Positions 8,062 to 16,848 of a stretch of DNA of 64,000 nucleotides are shown here, in pieces. Each line of letters starts with the position of its first letter. Position 1 is the stretch's first letter. The stretch is from JAJTFW01 sp046330075 (GTDB taxonomy: Bacteria; Bacteroidota; Bacteroidia; AKYH767-A; OLB10). The notes under the pieces were generated by a model. That model was not told the origin of the DNA. It did not search any database and saw only the letters and a program-made list of their open reading frames with translations. The stretch spans positions 62,001-126,000 of the forward strand of contig JAXLTL010000002.1 of the NCBI GenBank assembly GCA_046330075.1, given 5' to 3'. The translations under genes were made by a program, and so were the position numbers.

Positions 8062-8163
8062 CTACGGGTTCTTCTTCCGTGATAAAAAGGAATCGGTAAT
8101 CTGGCTATAAATCACAAGTGCAAAGGTGATTGTAACAATCGCGATGGAGATATTCGTCATCAT
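8062..8163 (-). CDS. Tiny single-span membrane peptide, 33 aa (copy 1)
   Basis: An ATG at 8163 (or 8160) opens a 33-residue frame. A hydrophobic stretch, ISIAIVTITFALVIY, is followed by a polar linker and a basic end (SRKKNP), a layout typical of small single-span membrane proteins. It is homologous to the 30-aa peptide at 8992-9084: both have ISI-x-IV, then V and Q at the same spacing, and a basic tail. Both share the 10-mer AAAACACAAG just before the start and a GATnTTTG box 23-24 nt upstream. The stop codon lies in an edge copy of the intergenic repeat. Function unknown. Confidence 0.55.
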   Translation of the reverse strand: MMTNISIAIVTITFALVIYSQITDSFLSRKKNP

Positions 8164-8186
8164 ATTCTTGTGTTTTTATTCGATGA

Positions 8187-8194
8187 CAAAAATC
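8187..8194 (-). promoter_or_regulatory. -7-like box of tiny membrane peptide copy 1
   Basis: GATTTTTG on the minus strand resembles the Bacteroidota TAnnTTTG box. It lies 23 nt before the ATG, and the leader contains AAAACACAAG (8167-8176), as in the second copy. Confidence 0.4.
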
Positions 8195-8285
8195 AGGGAT
8201 ATTTATTAAGTGTATATTAAAAGTAACGGTTGGATGTTAACATTTTACTGTTAATTCCAACTGTGTACTGTCAAATTCGGGGAGA

Positions 8286-8849
8286 TTATTTCTTCGCGGC
8301 TTTCCTGACGGATTTTTTCGAAGATGGCTTTGCGGTTTTCTTGGTTGCCTTTTGTTGTTCCCGTTTGTGACGCTTTTCGCGTTCCATCTTTAAGAAGAGG
8401 TCGCGGGTGGCGTTGAGGTATCTCCAGTAATCGTCGCCGTAATGCACGAAGATTTCCTGTCCGGGTTTGATGGTCATGGTAGCCACGATGAACACACGCT
8501 TTTCACCATTTCTGACTTTTTCTTCATAAACAGCGTTGTTCCGGAGTCCTGCCACTCGACCGATACCGCGGGCGTCGTTGGCATAGCGCCCGAATGCCCA
8601 GGGGGTGAAATAGGCGTCCACGCAGCGGTTTTTCGAAAAGAAGAATACATAACCTTCATAGCCCTGGTCGGAACGGCGTTCGCACTCGGCCCAGGTCACG
8701 ATTTCGCCTTCGTATTCGCAAACGATATCGCCGCGGCGGAACTCTTTTAAAGCGTATAAACCGTTGCCGGCCTTAGGAAGTTGACTTTTTTTGACTTTTA
8801 CCACCTTCGACCAATCGGTACCGGGTGTCTTTGCGAAGATTTTTTTCAT
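8286..8849 (-). CDS. SET-domain lysine methyltransferase-like protein with a basic tail
   Basis: This 187-aa protein has a SET fold: the AGNGLYALKEFRRGDIVCEY segment start (27-46), RYANDARG (88-95), the NNA motif (104-106) and QEIFVHYGDDYW (131-142). These correspond to the cofactor- and substrate-binding motifs of SET methyltransferases. From about residue 155 the protein becomes Lys/Arg-rich, with KKTAKPSSKKS near the end, like a histone-H1-type or DNA-binding tail. No obvious substrate is encoded nearby. It lies between the two tiny membrane peptides, all on the same strand. Function as a protein methyltransferase is inferred from the family. Confidence 0.75.
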   Translation of the reverse strand: MKKIFAKTPGTDWSKVVKVKKSQLPKAGNGLYALKEFRRGDIVCEYEGEIVTWAECERRSDQGYEGYVFFFSKNRCVDAYFTPWAFGRYANDARGIGRVAGLRNNAVYEEKVRNGEKRVFIVATMTIKPGQEIFVHYGDDYWRYLNATRDLFLKMEREKRHKREQQKATKKTAKPSSKKSVRKAAKK

Positions 8850-8991
8850 GGGCGGGCAAATATAGTCGCAATCGCCCTATTAAAGCCTGTTCAGATCAAA
8901 GTCAGGGGAAAATTTATGAAAAGGTATAAAATACGAAACACCACCACGCAGGGTGTTTCGCTAAGGTTGTTTGAAGGGAGGTGTCATGAAC

Positions 8992-9084
8992 TTAACTGGT
9001 CTTTTTCGCTTTCATTTCGAGATACTGTTGCCATACTACGCAGATGATGCCTAAGGCGACGATGATGATTGAGATTGTTTTCAT
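8992..9084 (-). CDS. Tiny single-span membrane peptide, 30 aa (copy 2)
   Basis: An ATG at 9084 opens a 30-residue frame: a short start (MKT), a hydrophobic span (ISIIIVALGIICVVW), then QQYLEMKAKKTS with basic residues. It aligns without gaps over 19 residues with the peptide at 8062-8163, with 7 identities and mostly hydrophobic exchanges. The leader has the same 10-mer AAAACACAAG (9089-9098) and a GATCTTTG box at 9109-9116. It may be a small stress or envelope peptide; nothing in the sequence fixes a role. Confidence 0.55.
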   Translation of the reverse strand: MKTISIIIVALGIICVVWQQYLEMKAKKTS

Positions 9085-9481
9085 AGTGCTTGTGTTTTGA
9101 TTACAACTCAAAGATCCCCCGACTTCGTATGTTTTGTTCCTGAATTTTGGTTAAAGAAGGCACTTTAGGGGTGAATTCCGGCTTTGATGGGTGGAAGAAG
9201 CAGGGAAAGGGGTGTCGCAGGATCCTGAATCAGGGGGGATTTGGCTTTATTTAGCACTTGTCGGCTTAAACCTGCCTGCCTACCGGACCTGCGCCGCACA
9301 GCGAATGCAATAAATGCAACTACTCTCTTTAATTGCATTCAAATGAACCATGATGTGTTTAAATAACCTAAACTTTGTTACAAACCCACCCTACCTTTCA
9401 CACCCTAAACAAAATTTAACATCAATTTCCTTGCGAAAATCAATTTTCTGTTTACATTCGTTTAACCAAATTTTTAATACC
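9085..9481. other. Gene-free interval with a hairpin and promoter region
   Basis: This divergent interval contains the upstream box of the tiny peptide (9109-9116, minus strand) and a 9-bp inverted repeat, GAATGCAAT 9303-9311 with ATTGCATTC 9332-9340. The last 130 bp before 9482 are A/T-rich. I see no gene. The in-frame ATG at 9350 gives no signal peptide and is rejected as a start. Confidence 0.4.
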
Positions 9482-9886
9482 ATGAAAAAATTCAATTTGA
9501 AATTAAGAGGTGTTTTATTCTCTTTGATACTGCTCGCGCCGATTTATGCAGCTGCGCAAACCCCTGATGATGCTACCGTGAGTCTGACGCCGGATACAGG
9601 TGGAATGGTGAAAGGAGTGTTTTTTGTACTCCTGCCGGACACCAATAATCTGGAGGCCGTGGAGATTCAACTGGGCAGTGAAGCGGATAGCACCAATCTG
9701 GTGAATTATACCTTTGGGTATGATGTAACAGCAGGACTTCCATCCGGTTTTAGCTGGAGCCGCGAAGGGTTGAAGCTGTACCTCAACGTTGGCACATTTG
9801 CCGAGACCGATTTACGCTTTGGCAAAGTACGGCTCCGACGAGTAGGTGCCGGCTGGGGCAGCGCGTATGCCTTTGTGTCGAATTGA
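9482..9886 (+). CDS. Small secreted protein of unknown function
   Basis: A 134-aa frame starts with a good signal peptide (MKKFNLKLRGVLFSLILLAP, cleavage after AAAQ near residue 26). The mature part is short and beta-rich (VKGVFFVLLPD, LEAVEIQLGS, LKLYLNVGTF, FGKVRLRRVG). It ends without a T9SS sorting domain. The gene precedes the giant T9SS protein by 51 bp and may share its transcript. I do not recognise a family; a cohesin-like or single Ig-like fold is possible but not shown. Confidence 0.6.
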   Translation: MKKFNLKLRGVLFSLILLAPIYAAAQTPDDATVSLTPDTGGMVKGVFFVLLPDTNNLEAVEIQLGSEADSTNLVNYTFGYDVTAGLPSGFSWSREGLKLYLNVGTFAETDLRFGKVRLRRVGAGWGSAYAFVSN

Positions 9887-9937
9887 TAATGATAATCTTA
9901 TTTCACAATCGTTTCATGTAAATTAACACCTCCCTTT

Positions 9938-12900
9938 ATGAAAGCAACTCTGCAACTCTGCAACTCTGCAACTCTGCAACTTAAAGCATGCCGTTTTCAA
10001 CGATTATTTTATTTAGTTGTAGTTTTATTTCTATTATGTAAACATACTGCCATGGCCGGCAATTATACCTGGACCGGTAATACCAGCTCCGCCTGGAGTG
10101 TTTCTTCAAACTGGTCGCCGTCGGGTGTACCAAGCACTAATGATACAGTAAACATCAGCGATGGCAGCGGCAACCAAACGGTGCAACTGAACAGCAATGT
10201 ATCGATCAACAGATTGGTGATTTCCGGAAGAGCAATTGATCTCAATACACGTCAACTTACTATTTCTTCAAGAGCCTCCCTCAATGGTGGCTCCATCAGC
10301 AATGGAACATTGATCATTCGTGGTACCTACGCCTACTTTCAGGGTACCAATTCTGACTGTACCATTGATTGCATCACGGGGCAGATTAAATTCAGCGGCG
10401 GCACTTTCGACGGAACCTGTTCTTTCGAACACAACGGCACTTCCAACGGTTGGGGAGAAGGCGGGTGTACGTTCAATGCACCGGTCACCATCAAAAAAAG
10501 CGGAAGTTCCACTTTACGGTTAGGGCAAACCAATGCAGATGCCTTCAACAGCACCGTTGAATTTATCTGCACTTCCTCCGGCCCCATTGAAGTATCACAG
10601 GGCAGTCATGCCATTTTCAACAATACTGTATATCTGAACTGCACACACAGTACCGGAAGTATCACCTTTTGCGCACAAACCACAACCGCTGATCTGGTAG
10701 AAGAAGGCCACCTTGAAACAGGTTCCACAGGGATTACAGCAGGAAGAATCACAATTAAAGGATTGGTGCAGGATAATGCTAATGCGAACCAATTAACCGG
10801 AACGGGATCAGCATTGATCAGCATCGATTCTTGTACCTTTCCGGGGGCGATGTCTGTTACTTCTCCCAGTATCCTCTTAAAAAATAATACATTTAATGGA
10901 GAGTGTACCTTTATTAAAACTACCGCATCCACTAACAGTTATAACTATGGAGGCAATGTATTTAACGCAGCAGTAACCATCGAAAACCAGGATGCCTCAA
11001 GAGCGTTTCGGTTTGCCAATGATGCGGGAGACCACTTCAACGGAGAAGTAATCTTTACAACAGGCAGCAATAATATTCAGGTGGCCTACAAAGGAAACAG
11101 TTACTTTGCTGGTGATATTACCATCAACAACAACAAAGTTGTTTTTAATGCCAGTTCGGGCAAAGTGATTTTAACCGGCACTCAAGCTCAAACCATCGGA
11201 GGGGGCGCTGCTTATGCCATAAGTAAACTTGAAATTAATAAAGATGGTGGGAATGTTCAACTCGACCGAGCTATGACCATCGACTCTTCCATCACCTTTG
11301 TAAACGGCATCATCAGCACAGATTCCGTCATCACCCTCAAAGCGGCCACCACCTGTAACGGTGCCAGCAACCAGAGTTTTGTAGATGGTCCGGTGAAGAA
11401 AATCGGCAATACGGCTTTTGTGTTTCCGGTGGGGGATGAGGGTTACTTTTATCCTGCAGGAATCTCATCACCGGGCACAGCCTCTGATGCTTTTCAATGT
11501 CAGTATTTTTCAGAAAATTCCGGTTTATCCGAGAACAGTGATTCAACTATTACGAGTATTTCGCAATGTCAATTTTGGAAAATTGAAAGGAAAGCCGGGA
11601 GCTCTACAGTTTCAGTTACACTTAAATGGGATAGTCTTGGGTGCGGCGTACTGGACACCTCCGGACTTATTGTTGCAAACTGGAACGGAAGCAAATGGAA
11701 AGATATGGGAAGAAATTCAATCTCCGGCAATGCATATAATGGTTCGATTACCAATCATCATTCTGTATATGAATACTCCTATTTTACATTAGCTAGTGTC
11801 GCTTCAGTTATCACCTTGTCGCCGACATTGGACAATGCAAAAACCAGATCGATGCCCGAAGATTTCTTCGGTTATAATGGTAATAACACCATTAAATCGG
11901 ATGATTCCGGAGTGAATTTACAAAATTGGGAAATGATGAGAGATCATGATGCAAATTCAGGGAATGATAAAAAATATTTGCTGGATAAATACATCACCTT
12001 GATGCGCATCCCGGCTGGTACCGTTAGCAATTACTCAGACTGGCGAACGGGATATCCTATCTATGAAAAAGATTTGCCAAATGGATGGAAATACCGGCAG
12101 AATGCGTATTCGTTACCAATGAATCGTGAAGGAAATGAGCTCCAATTCGTGAGTGATAATCTCACAAAAATAGCAGCTCGACCTATCATCGCCATGAATT
12201 TGCTGTCTTCCAGATATTATTACGAACTGGCATCATTGTATCGACTTAATGAAGTAAACTTGCCCGTAAAATACATAGAGTTGGGCAATGAGTTTTATTT
12301 GAGCAATGATCAGTATTTTGAAGAATTTGCCGGCGTAGACAATTACATGGACAAGGCGATTGAATGGGCGGATGGAATAAAATCAATTTCTGCGTTTGAA
12401 AACACCAAAATCGCCGTTGTGGGGGCAACCGCCGAAGACGGTAGTTCAGGCAGGCAGAGATTATGGCTTGATCAGGTACTAGCCAGATTGAAAAATAATA
12501 CCAGTGTTGACGCCATAACGCTGCACAATTATATCAGGAATAGCCCTAGCGGTACTTCTTGCATTGGATCGCTTGCGAATGCAGGTCTTGAATCTTTCTT
12601 AAGATCCGCTTTTGAAAATGCCTATGAGCTGCAGCATGACGAACTTATTAAAATAAGGCTTTACAATTTACAGGACATACACGACAAAGAAGTTTGGTTT
12701 ACAGAGTTTAATCTGGATGATGACAGGGACGTAAGAACCGGAACATGGGCACATGGACTTTTAAATGCAATATCTGCATTAAAGTATCTGGAAAGCCAGG
12801 ATGTAACTAAAGTAATTTCCCATACCATGCTTGCAGGGGCTAAATACGGGAACATTTTTGAAAACGATGATGCCTTCCGGTTTATTCAATGCCATGGATT

Positions 12901-15900
12901 ACCCACTGTAGCCAACCCCAATCAGGCCGGAATCATAACAACCGGTCCGATCGAAAAATCGGCATTAGGTACTGCTCTGGATGCCGTAGCGTATATAACC
13001 AGAGGTGCAATATCGGCAACACCTATTGCTTTCAATGGCGCTAATCAACTGGACTTAAGTAATTTTGTTGAACTATTCGGATGGGAGTTTGAAGACGAAT
13101 ACGGTAATAAAAACTGCATTTTCATCAATGCAGGTTCAAACAACTATTTTCTTAACCTATCCAATATATATTCCACTGTTAATGCATCCTTATTTAATGC
13201 GAAAGGGATTTCAGCATATAATAATAGTTATGTAATCACAAATGATCCAGTGAGTTCTTTGCCGTCTTCTAATTCATCACAATTCCTGCATTACTCCAAC
13301 AGTCCCTGGAAATTTGCAGCATCACACTTATTAGCTGTACCTGCTTTCTCACTTGTCGTTTTAAAACCAATAAACCCCAACGGTACGGTCACCGCACGAT
13401 TAAGTGATGATGCCATTTGTGAGGGGACAAGTGCCGTCCTGACAATTGAAGGTACAGGTACTATTTCTCCAACGGCCACCAATGCTACGTTGGTTCAGAT
13501 TGATCAGGTAAACGATCGCTATATCTACTCAGTAACTCCCACTTCCACAGGAACGATTACCATTACTCCTTGCTCCAGTTGCAGTACGCTTCAATTGGAA
13601 GTATATCCTAAAATTACAAACTTTACTGTAAGCGGTCCAACAACATATTGTCCGGGCGACAATGCTATTAAATTGGAAGCGAGTTTTTCTGCAGGTGCTG
13701 GTGGCTCAAATAGTTTATCATACTCATTTTTATGGGCACCGGACTCAGGAGTAGTTTCGGGCACTACTTGTGGAAATTCACCCTTGTGCAAAGATCTATG
13801 GGTTGAGCCCAACCGAACAACCATCTATACCGCCTATATTACCGACGGGCACTGTTGGGCTTCTCAGAGCCATACCGTAACAGTACCGATAAATGAGTTT
13901 AACCTGGGCAGCGACATTCAATTTTGTTCAGGAACTACTGCTTCAATTACTCTTGGCAGCACTTATATTGATCCTGACCCTAACACCACCCCAACTACCT
14001 ATCAATGGTCTGCAGGAACCCAATCCGGCACTTCCACCATTCTGACACCCACTACTACTGTTTCGGTTACACTTTCCATTACGGATGAGGGATGCACGGT
14101 TTCAGATGTGATCACTCTCCAACCGATAAATTGCTGCTCCGGAGCAGCCGGTGATCCTGTGGCAAGTCCCTCCATTCACAATTTTCCAAACAAAACCAGC
14201 AACGAATACTATATTTCAGCAACAGCAGTCGCTGCCGCCTGTAGTACGGCAGGGGGCTATGTTTACACCTATTTAGATAATGGAGGGATTCCAACCTCAA
14301 ACCCCTTAAAAATGGTGAATCTGGAAATAGATGGAAGTTCCGTATCTTCAAAGAGTATTTATATAAATGGAGAACTGAGGATTCAGGATGATTATTACGA
14401 TGATCCATCACATCCCACCCCAGACATCAATGGTATGGGCTTGATTCTGAAAAACTGCAATGTTAAATTTGCGGAAAATGCCGGTATTAACATCGAATAT
14501 GGAAAGCTGACCATGGAAAACTGCACACTACAGGCTTGTAGCACCTTTATGTGGAAGGGCATATATGCCCCTGGCCTGGGTCCAAAAGATCCTCTTCCGG
14601 TTGAAATCACCAACTGCACTGTAAAAGATGCTGCACAGGCATTTGATCTTGAAAATGATGTGCCATTTACTTTTACAGAAAATATTTTTGAAAATAACTA
14701 TTCTGATGTACTATTGACCAATTACTTTGGCACAATACCATCTGATGTGTTTATTGGCAACCTTTTTAAGGCTACAAGTCTTTTAACCCCTTATTCAGGT
14801 CAGCAAAAATTCGCGGCCATTCAGTTGGTAAATGTTAAAAACATCACCATCGGTGAAGATGTATCCGGCAGTGAAAATGAATTTAGCAATTCATTATACG
14901 GAGTTAAATCCCAAAATTCATCCTTCAAGCTGCTCAATAACTCCTTTAAGGAAATCGGTGATTTTGCCAACGCTGCAATACCCGGCGCCTGTGTAATGGC
15001 AACCTCTGAGTCAGACTTCTCTGACAGGGAAATTACATTGGGCAATGGTAGCAATGCCGGCGAGAATATTTTTGAAAGCAGTACCAACGGAGTTGTGGTT
15101 GATGGTGAATCACATTTTTATGTAAAAAACAATGTCTTTGGTAATTCAACTTCTTATTCAGATAAAATACGCGACTATTGTATAAAGGCCGAAAATATAG
15201 GGAAAATGAACCTGGAAATTAAGAGTATAAACAGTTTTTATGATTACAAGTATGGCATCTGGCTCACTAACTCAAAACCCTATAAAAGTTTTTTAATCAA
15301 CAATAACGACTTTTTTAATTTTGATGCAAACATAACTTCCACTGCAAACTATGAAGGAACAGCTATAACCGTGCTTCAGCCATTTTTAACTATTGTTCCG
15401 GGCGCGGAGATATCGGAAAATAATATAGGAAGATATAATACTGATCTTACTGTTCCAGCACAGACTCAACCTCGTAACGGAATTGTAGTTTCATTGATGA
15501 AGAATATTAAAGTAGCGGAAAATGCAGTGAAGTTTAAAATCAATACAGCAACCCCGGCGTTCAATTATCACGGAATCTGGTTGCAGCAATGTGCCTATGC
15601 AAGAGTTTATAATAATGAAGTAACCAATACTGTTTCCAATTTCCCTGCCGGGGTGAGGGCCGCCCTAATTGGGATAGATATGAACGATTGTAACAATACC
15701 TGCATAGAAGGCTCTGAAATAAGTAAAATGGGGATTGGCATACGGTTTATAGGTAATTCAAATGTTCAATCTCTTTATGCGAATGAGATCAATTATTACG
15801 ATACCGCCTATTACTTGGTTAATGCTTTTATTGGCACTTCTGTCGGAAGAGGTAGTCCACCCATTATTATGAATAATATCTGGACGCGACCGGGATTTTC

Positions 15901-16843
15901 AGGAACTTATCTTACTTCGGGAAGAGTGGATGGTTCTGTACAGGGCGGTGGGGTCATCGACTGGTATTATCAAAGCTCAACTAACGGCGAGTACACGCCG
16001 ACTGGGCCTATTGTTGTACAAAACTTGCTTTCCACTTATACAGCAAAAAGCTTATGTCCTCCTTCTACGAGATACATCGATTTTGATGATCCTCCTTATA
16101 CCTCAAATCTGCGAAACGCTGATTATGGTCCTATTGTAGGCGATACTGCTCGCTATCCGGAAGAATATGAGTCCAACTTACGTGCTTTGGCCCGGTCAGC
16201 CTTGTACCTGACATTAAAAAACAATCCGGAGATTATGGAAATGGACGATCCCGCGGATGATTCCTTTGTGGAATTCTATAGCAATATGGCAAGCCAGAAC
16301 GTTCAACTTTTTGACTCGGTAATGAACCTCATACAGGAGGAAAAATATGATGCAGCGGGCATTTTGAACGAGTCCATAGAAGAAACGAATGATATAGATG
16401 AAATCCTTAAAATAAGCCTCCGGATGTTTTTAAAAACAACTCAACCGGATAATTATCTTTCATCTTCCGACACCACAGAGTTACTGGAAATTGCTTACCT
16501 CAACCCTCTCTATTTCGGCACAGGTGTATATATCGCCCGCAATCTCCTTCATCTTGAAATCTACGATGAGAACTCCGGATCATACAGATTAATGAATACC
16601 AGAAAAGAGTTTAATTCATTTGATGTAATAATTCATCCTAACCCTGGTACCGATTACATTTCGATTGCTTGTTCTGATGGTCGTCCTCCTGACATGATCA
16701 TCCTTAAAACACTGGAAGGAAAAATCCTGGAATTGCCAATATTGAATTCTTATGTTGATATATCGAGCCTCTCTCAAGGCATTTATCTTTGTACAGTTTT
16801 CAAAGAAGGTAAAACCAAAATCAAGAAAATTGTAAAGCTGTAA
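9938..16843 (+). CDS. Giant T9SS-exported protein with glycosidase-like and beta-helix domains
   Basis: This 2301-aa protein starts with a long signal peptide (core LFYLVVVLFLLC, cleavage near AMA-G41). Residues 42-600 are repetitive beta structure, starting NYTWTGNTSSAWSVSSNW. Residues 640-1000 look like a clan GH-A TIM barrel (GH39/GH51 type): IELGNEFY places a possible acid/base at E785, and WFTEFN a possible nucleophile at E923. Ig-like stretches with Cys follow (about 1150-1400). A right-handed beta-helix spans about 1460-2040, and a helical segment precedes the end. Residues 2227-2301 form a type A T9SS sorting domain (IIHPNPGTDYISI, then LSQGIYLCTVF). The first 15 codons contain a tandem 8-bp repeat (AACTCTGC) also found beside serA. 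The sugar substrate is unknown. Confidence 0.75.
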   Translation: MKATLQLCNSATLQLKACRFQRLFYLVVVLFLLCKHTAMAGNYTWTGNTSSAWSVSSNWSPSGVPSTNDTVNISDGSGNQTVQLNSNVSINRLVISGRAIDLNTRQLTISSRASLNGGSISNGTLIIRGTYAYFQGTNSDCTIDCITGQIKFSGGTFDGTCSFEHNGTSNGWGEGGCTFNAPVTIKKSGSSTLRLGQTNADAFNSTVEFICTSSGPIEVSQGSHAIFNNTVYLNCTHSTGSITFCAQTTTADLVEEGHLETGSTGITAGRITIKGLVQDNANANQLTGTGSALISIDSCTFPGAMSVTSPSILLKNNTFNGECTFIKTTASTNSYNYGGNVFNAAVTIENQDASRAFRFANDAGDHFNGEVIFTTGSNNIQVAYKGNSYFAGDITINNNKVVFNASSGKVILTGTQAQTIGGGAAYAISKLEINKDGGNVQLDRAMTIDSSITFVNGIISTDSVITLKAATTCNGASNQSFVDGPVKKIGNTAFVFPVGDEGYFYPAGISSPGTASDAFQCQYFSENSGLSENSDSTITSISQCQFWKIERKAGSSTVSVTLKWDSLGCGVLDTSGLIVANWNGSKWKDMGRNSISGNAYNGSITNHHSVYEYSYFTLASVASVITLSPTLDNAKTRSMPEDFFGYNGNNTIKSDDSGVNLQNWEMMRDHDANSGNDKKYLLDKYITLMRIPAGTVSNYSDWRTGYPIYEKDLPNGWKYRQNAYSLPMNREGNELQFVSDNLTKIAARPIIAMNLLSSRYYYELASLYRLNEVNLPVKYIELGNEFYLSNDQYFEEFAGVDNYMDKAIEWADGIKSISAFENTKIAVVGATAEDGSSGRQRLWLDQVLARLKNNTSVDAITLHNYIRNSPSGTSCIGSLANAGLESFLRSAFENAYELQHDELIKIRLYNLQDIHDKEVWFTEFNLDDDRDVRTGTWAHGLLNAISALKYLESQDVTKVISHTMLAGAKYGNIFENDDAFRFIQCHGLPTVANPNQAGIITTGPIEKSALGTALDAVAYITRGAISATPIAFNGANQLDLSNFVELFGWEFEDEYGNKNCIFINAGSNNYFLNLSNIYSTVNASLFNAKGISAYNNSYVITNDPVSSLPSSNSSQFLHYSNSPWKFAASHLLAVPAFSLVVLKPINPNGTVTARLSDDAICEGTSAVLTIEGTGTISPTATNATLVQIDQVNDRYIYSVTPTSTGTITITPCSSCSTLQLEVYPKITNFTVSGPTTYCPGDNAIKLEASFSAGAGGSNSLSYSFLWAPDSGVVSGTTCGNSPLCKDLWVEPNRTTIYTAYITDGHCWASQSHTVTVPINEFNLGSDIQFCSGTTASITLGSTYIDPDPNTTPTTYQWSAGTQSGTSTILTPTTTVSVTLSITDEGCTVSDVITLQPINCCSGAAGDPVASPSIHNFPNKTSNEYYISATAVAAACSTAGGYVYTYLDNGGIPTSNPLKMVNLEIDGSSVSSKSIYINGELRIQDDYYDDPSHPTPDINGMGLILKNCNVKFAENAGINIEYGKLTMENCTLQACSTFMWKGIYAPGLGPKDPLPVEITNCTVKDAAQAFDLENDVPFTFTENIFENNYSDVLLTNYFGTIPSDVFIGNLFKATSLLTPYSGQQKFAAIQLVNVKNITIGEDVSGSENEFSNSLYGVKSQNSSFKLLNNSFKEIGDFANAAIPGACVMATSESDFSDREITLGNGSNAGENIFESSTNGVVVDGESHFYVKNNVFGNSTSYSDKIRDYCIKAENIGKMNLEIKSINSFYDYKYGIWLTNSKPYKSFLINNNDFFNFDANITSTANYEGTAITVLQPFLTIVPGAEISENNIGRYNTDLTVPAQTQPRNGIVVSLMKNIKVAENAVKFKINTATPAFNYHGIWLQQCAYARVYNNEVTNTVSNFPAGVRAALIGIDMNDCNNTCIEGSEISKMGIGIRFIGNSNVQSLYANEINYYDTAYYLVNAFIGTSVGRGSPPIIMNNIWTRPGFSGTYLTSGRVDGSVQGGGVIDWYYQSSTNGEYTPTGPIVVQNLLSTYTAKSLCPPSTRYIDFDDPPYTSNLRNADYGPIVGDTARYPEEYESNLRALARSALYLTLKNNPEIMEMDDPADDSFVEFYSNMASQNVQLFDSVMNLIQEEKYDAAGILNESIEETNDIDEILKISLRMFLKTTQPDNYLSSSDTTELLEIAYLNPLYFGTGVYIARNLLHLEIYDENSGSYRLMNTRKEFNSFDVIIHPNPGTDYISIACSDGRPPDMIILKTLEGKILELPILNSYVDISSLSQGIYLCTVFKEGKTKIKKIVKL
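9942..9981 (+). repeat. Tandem AACTCTGC 8-bp repeat overlapping a start region
   Basis: Four to five contiguous copies of AACTCTGC begin 4 bp after the A of the ATG and encode the first codons of the 2301-aa protein (peptide TLQLCNSATLQL). The same unit appears in the island at 54400-54522. Confidence 0.75.
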
Positions 16844-16848
16844 CTATC

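Noticed and set aside
9350..9481. Upstream start giving a 178-aa form of the small secreted protein
   Set aside because: It would bury the signal peptide behind 44 residues without family support.
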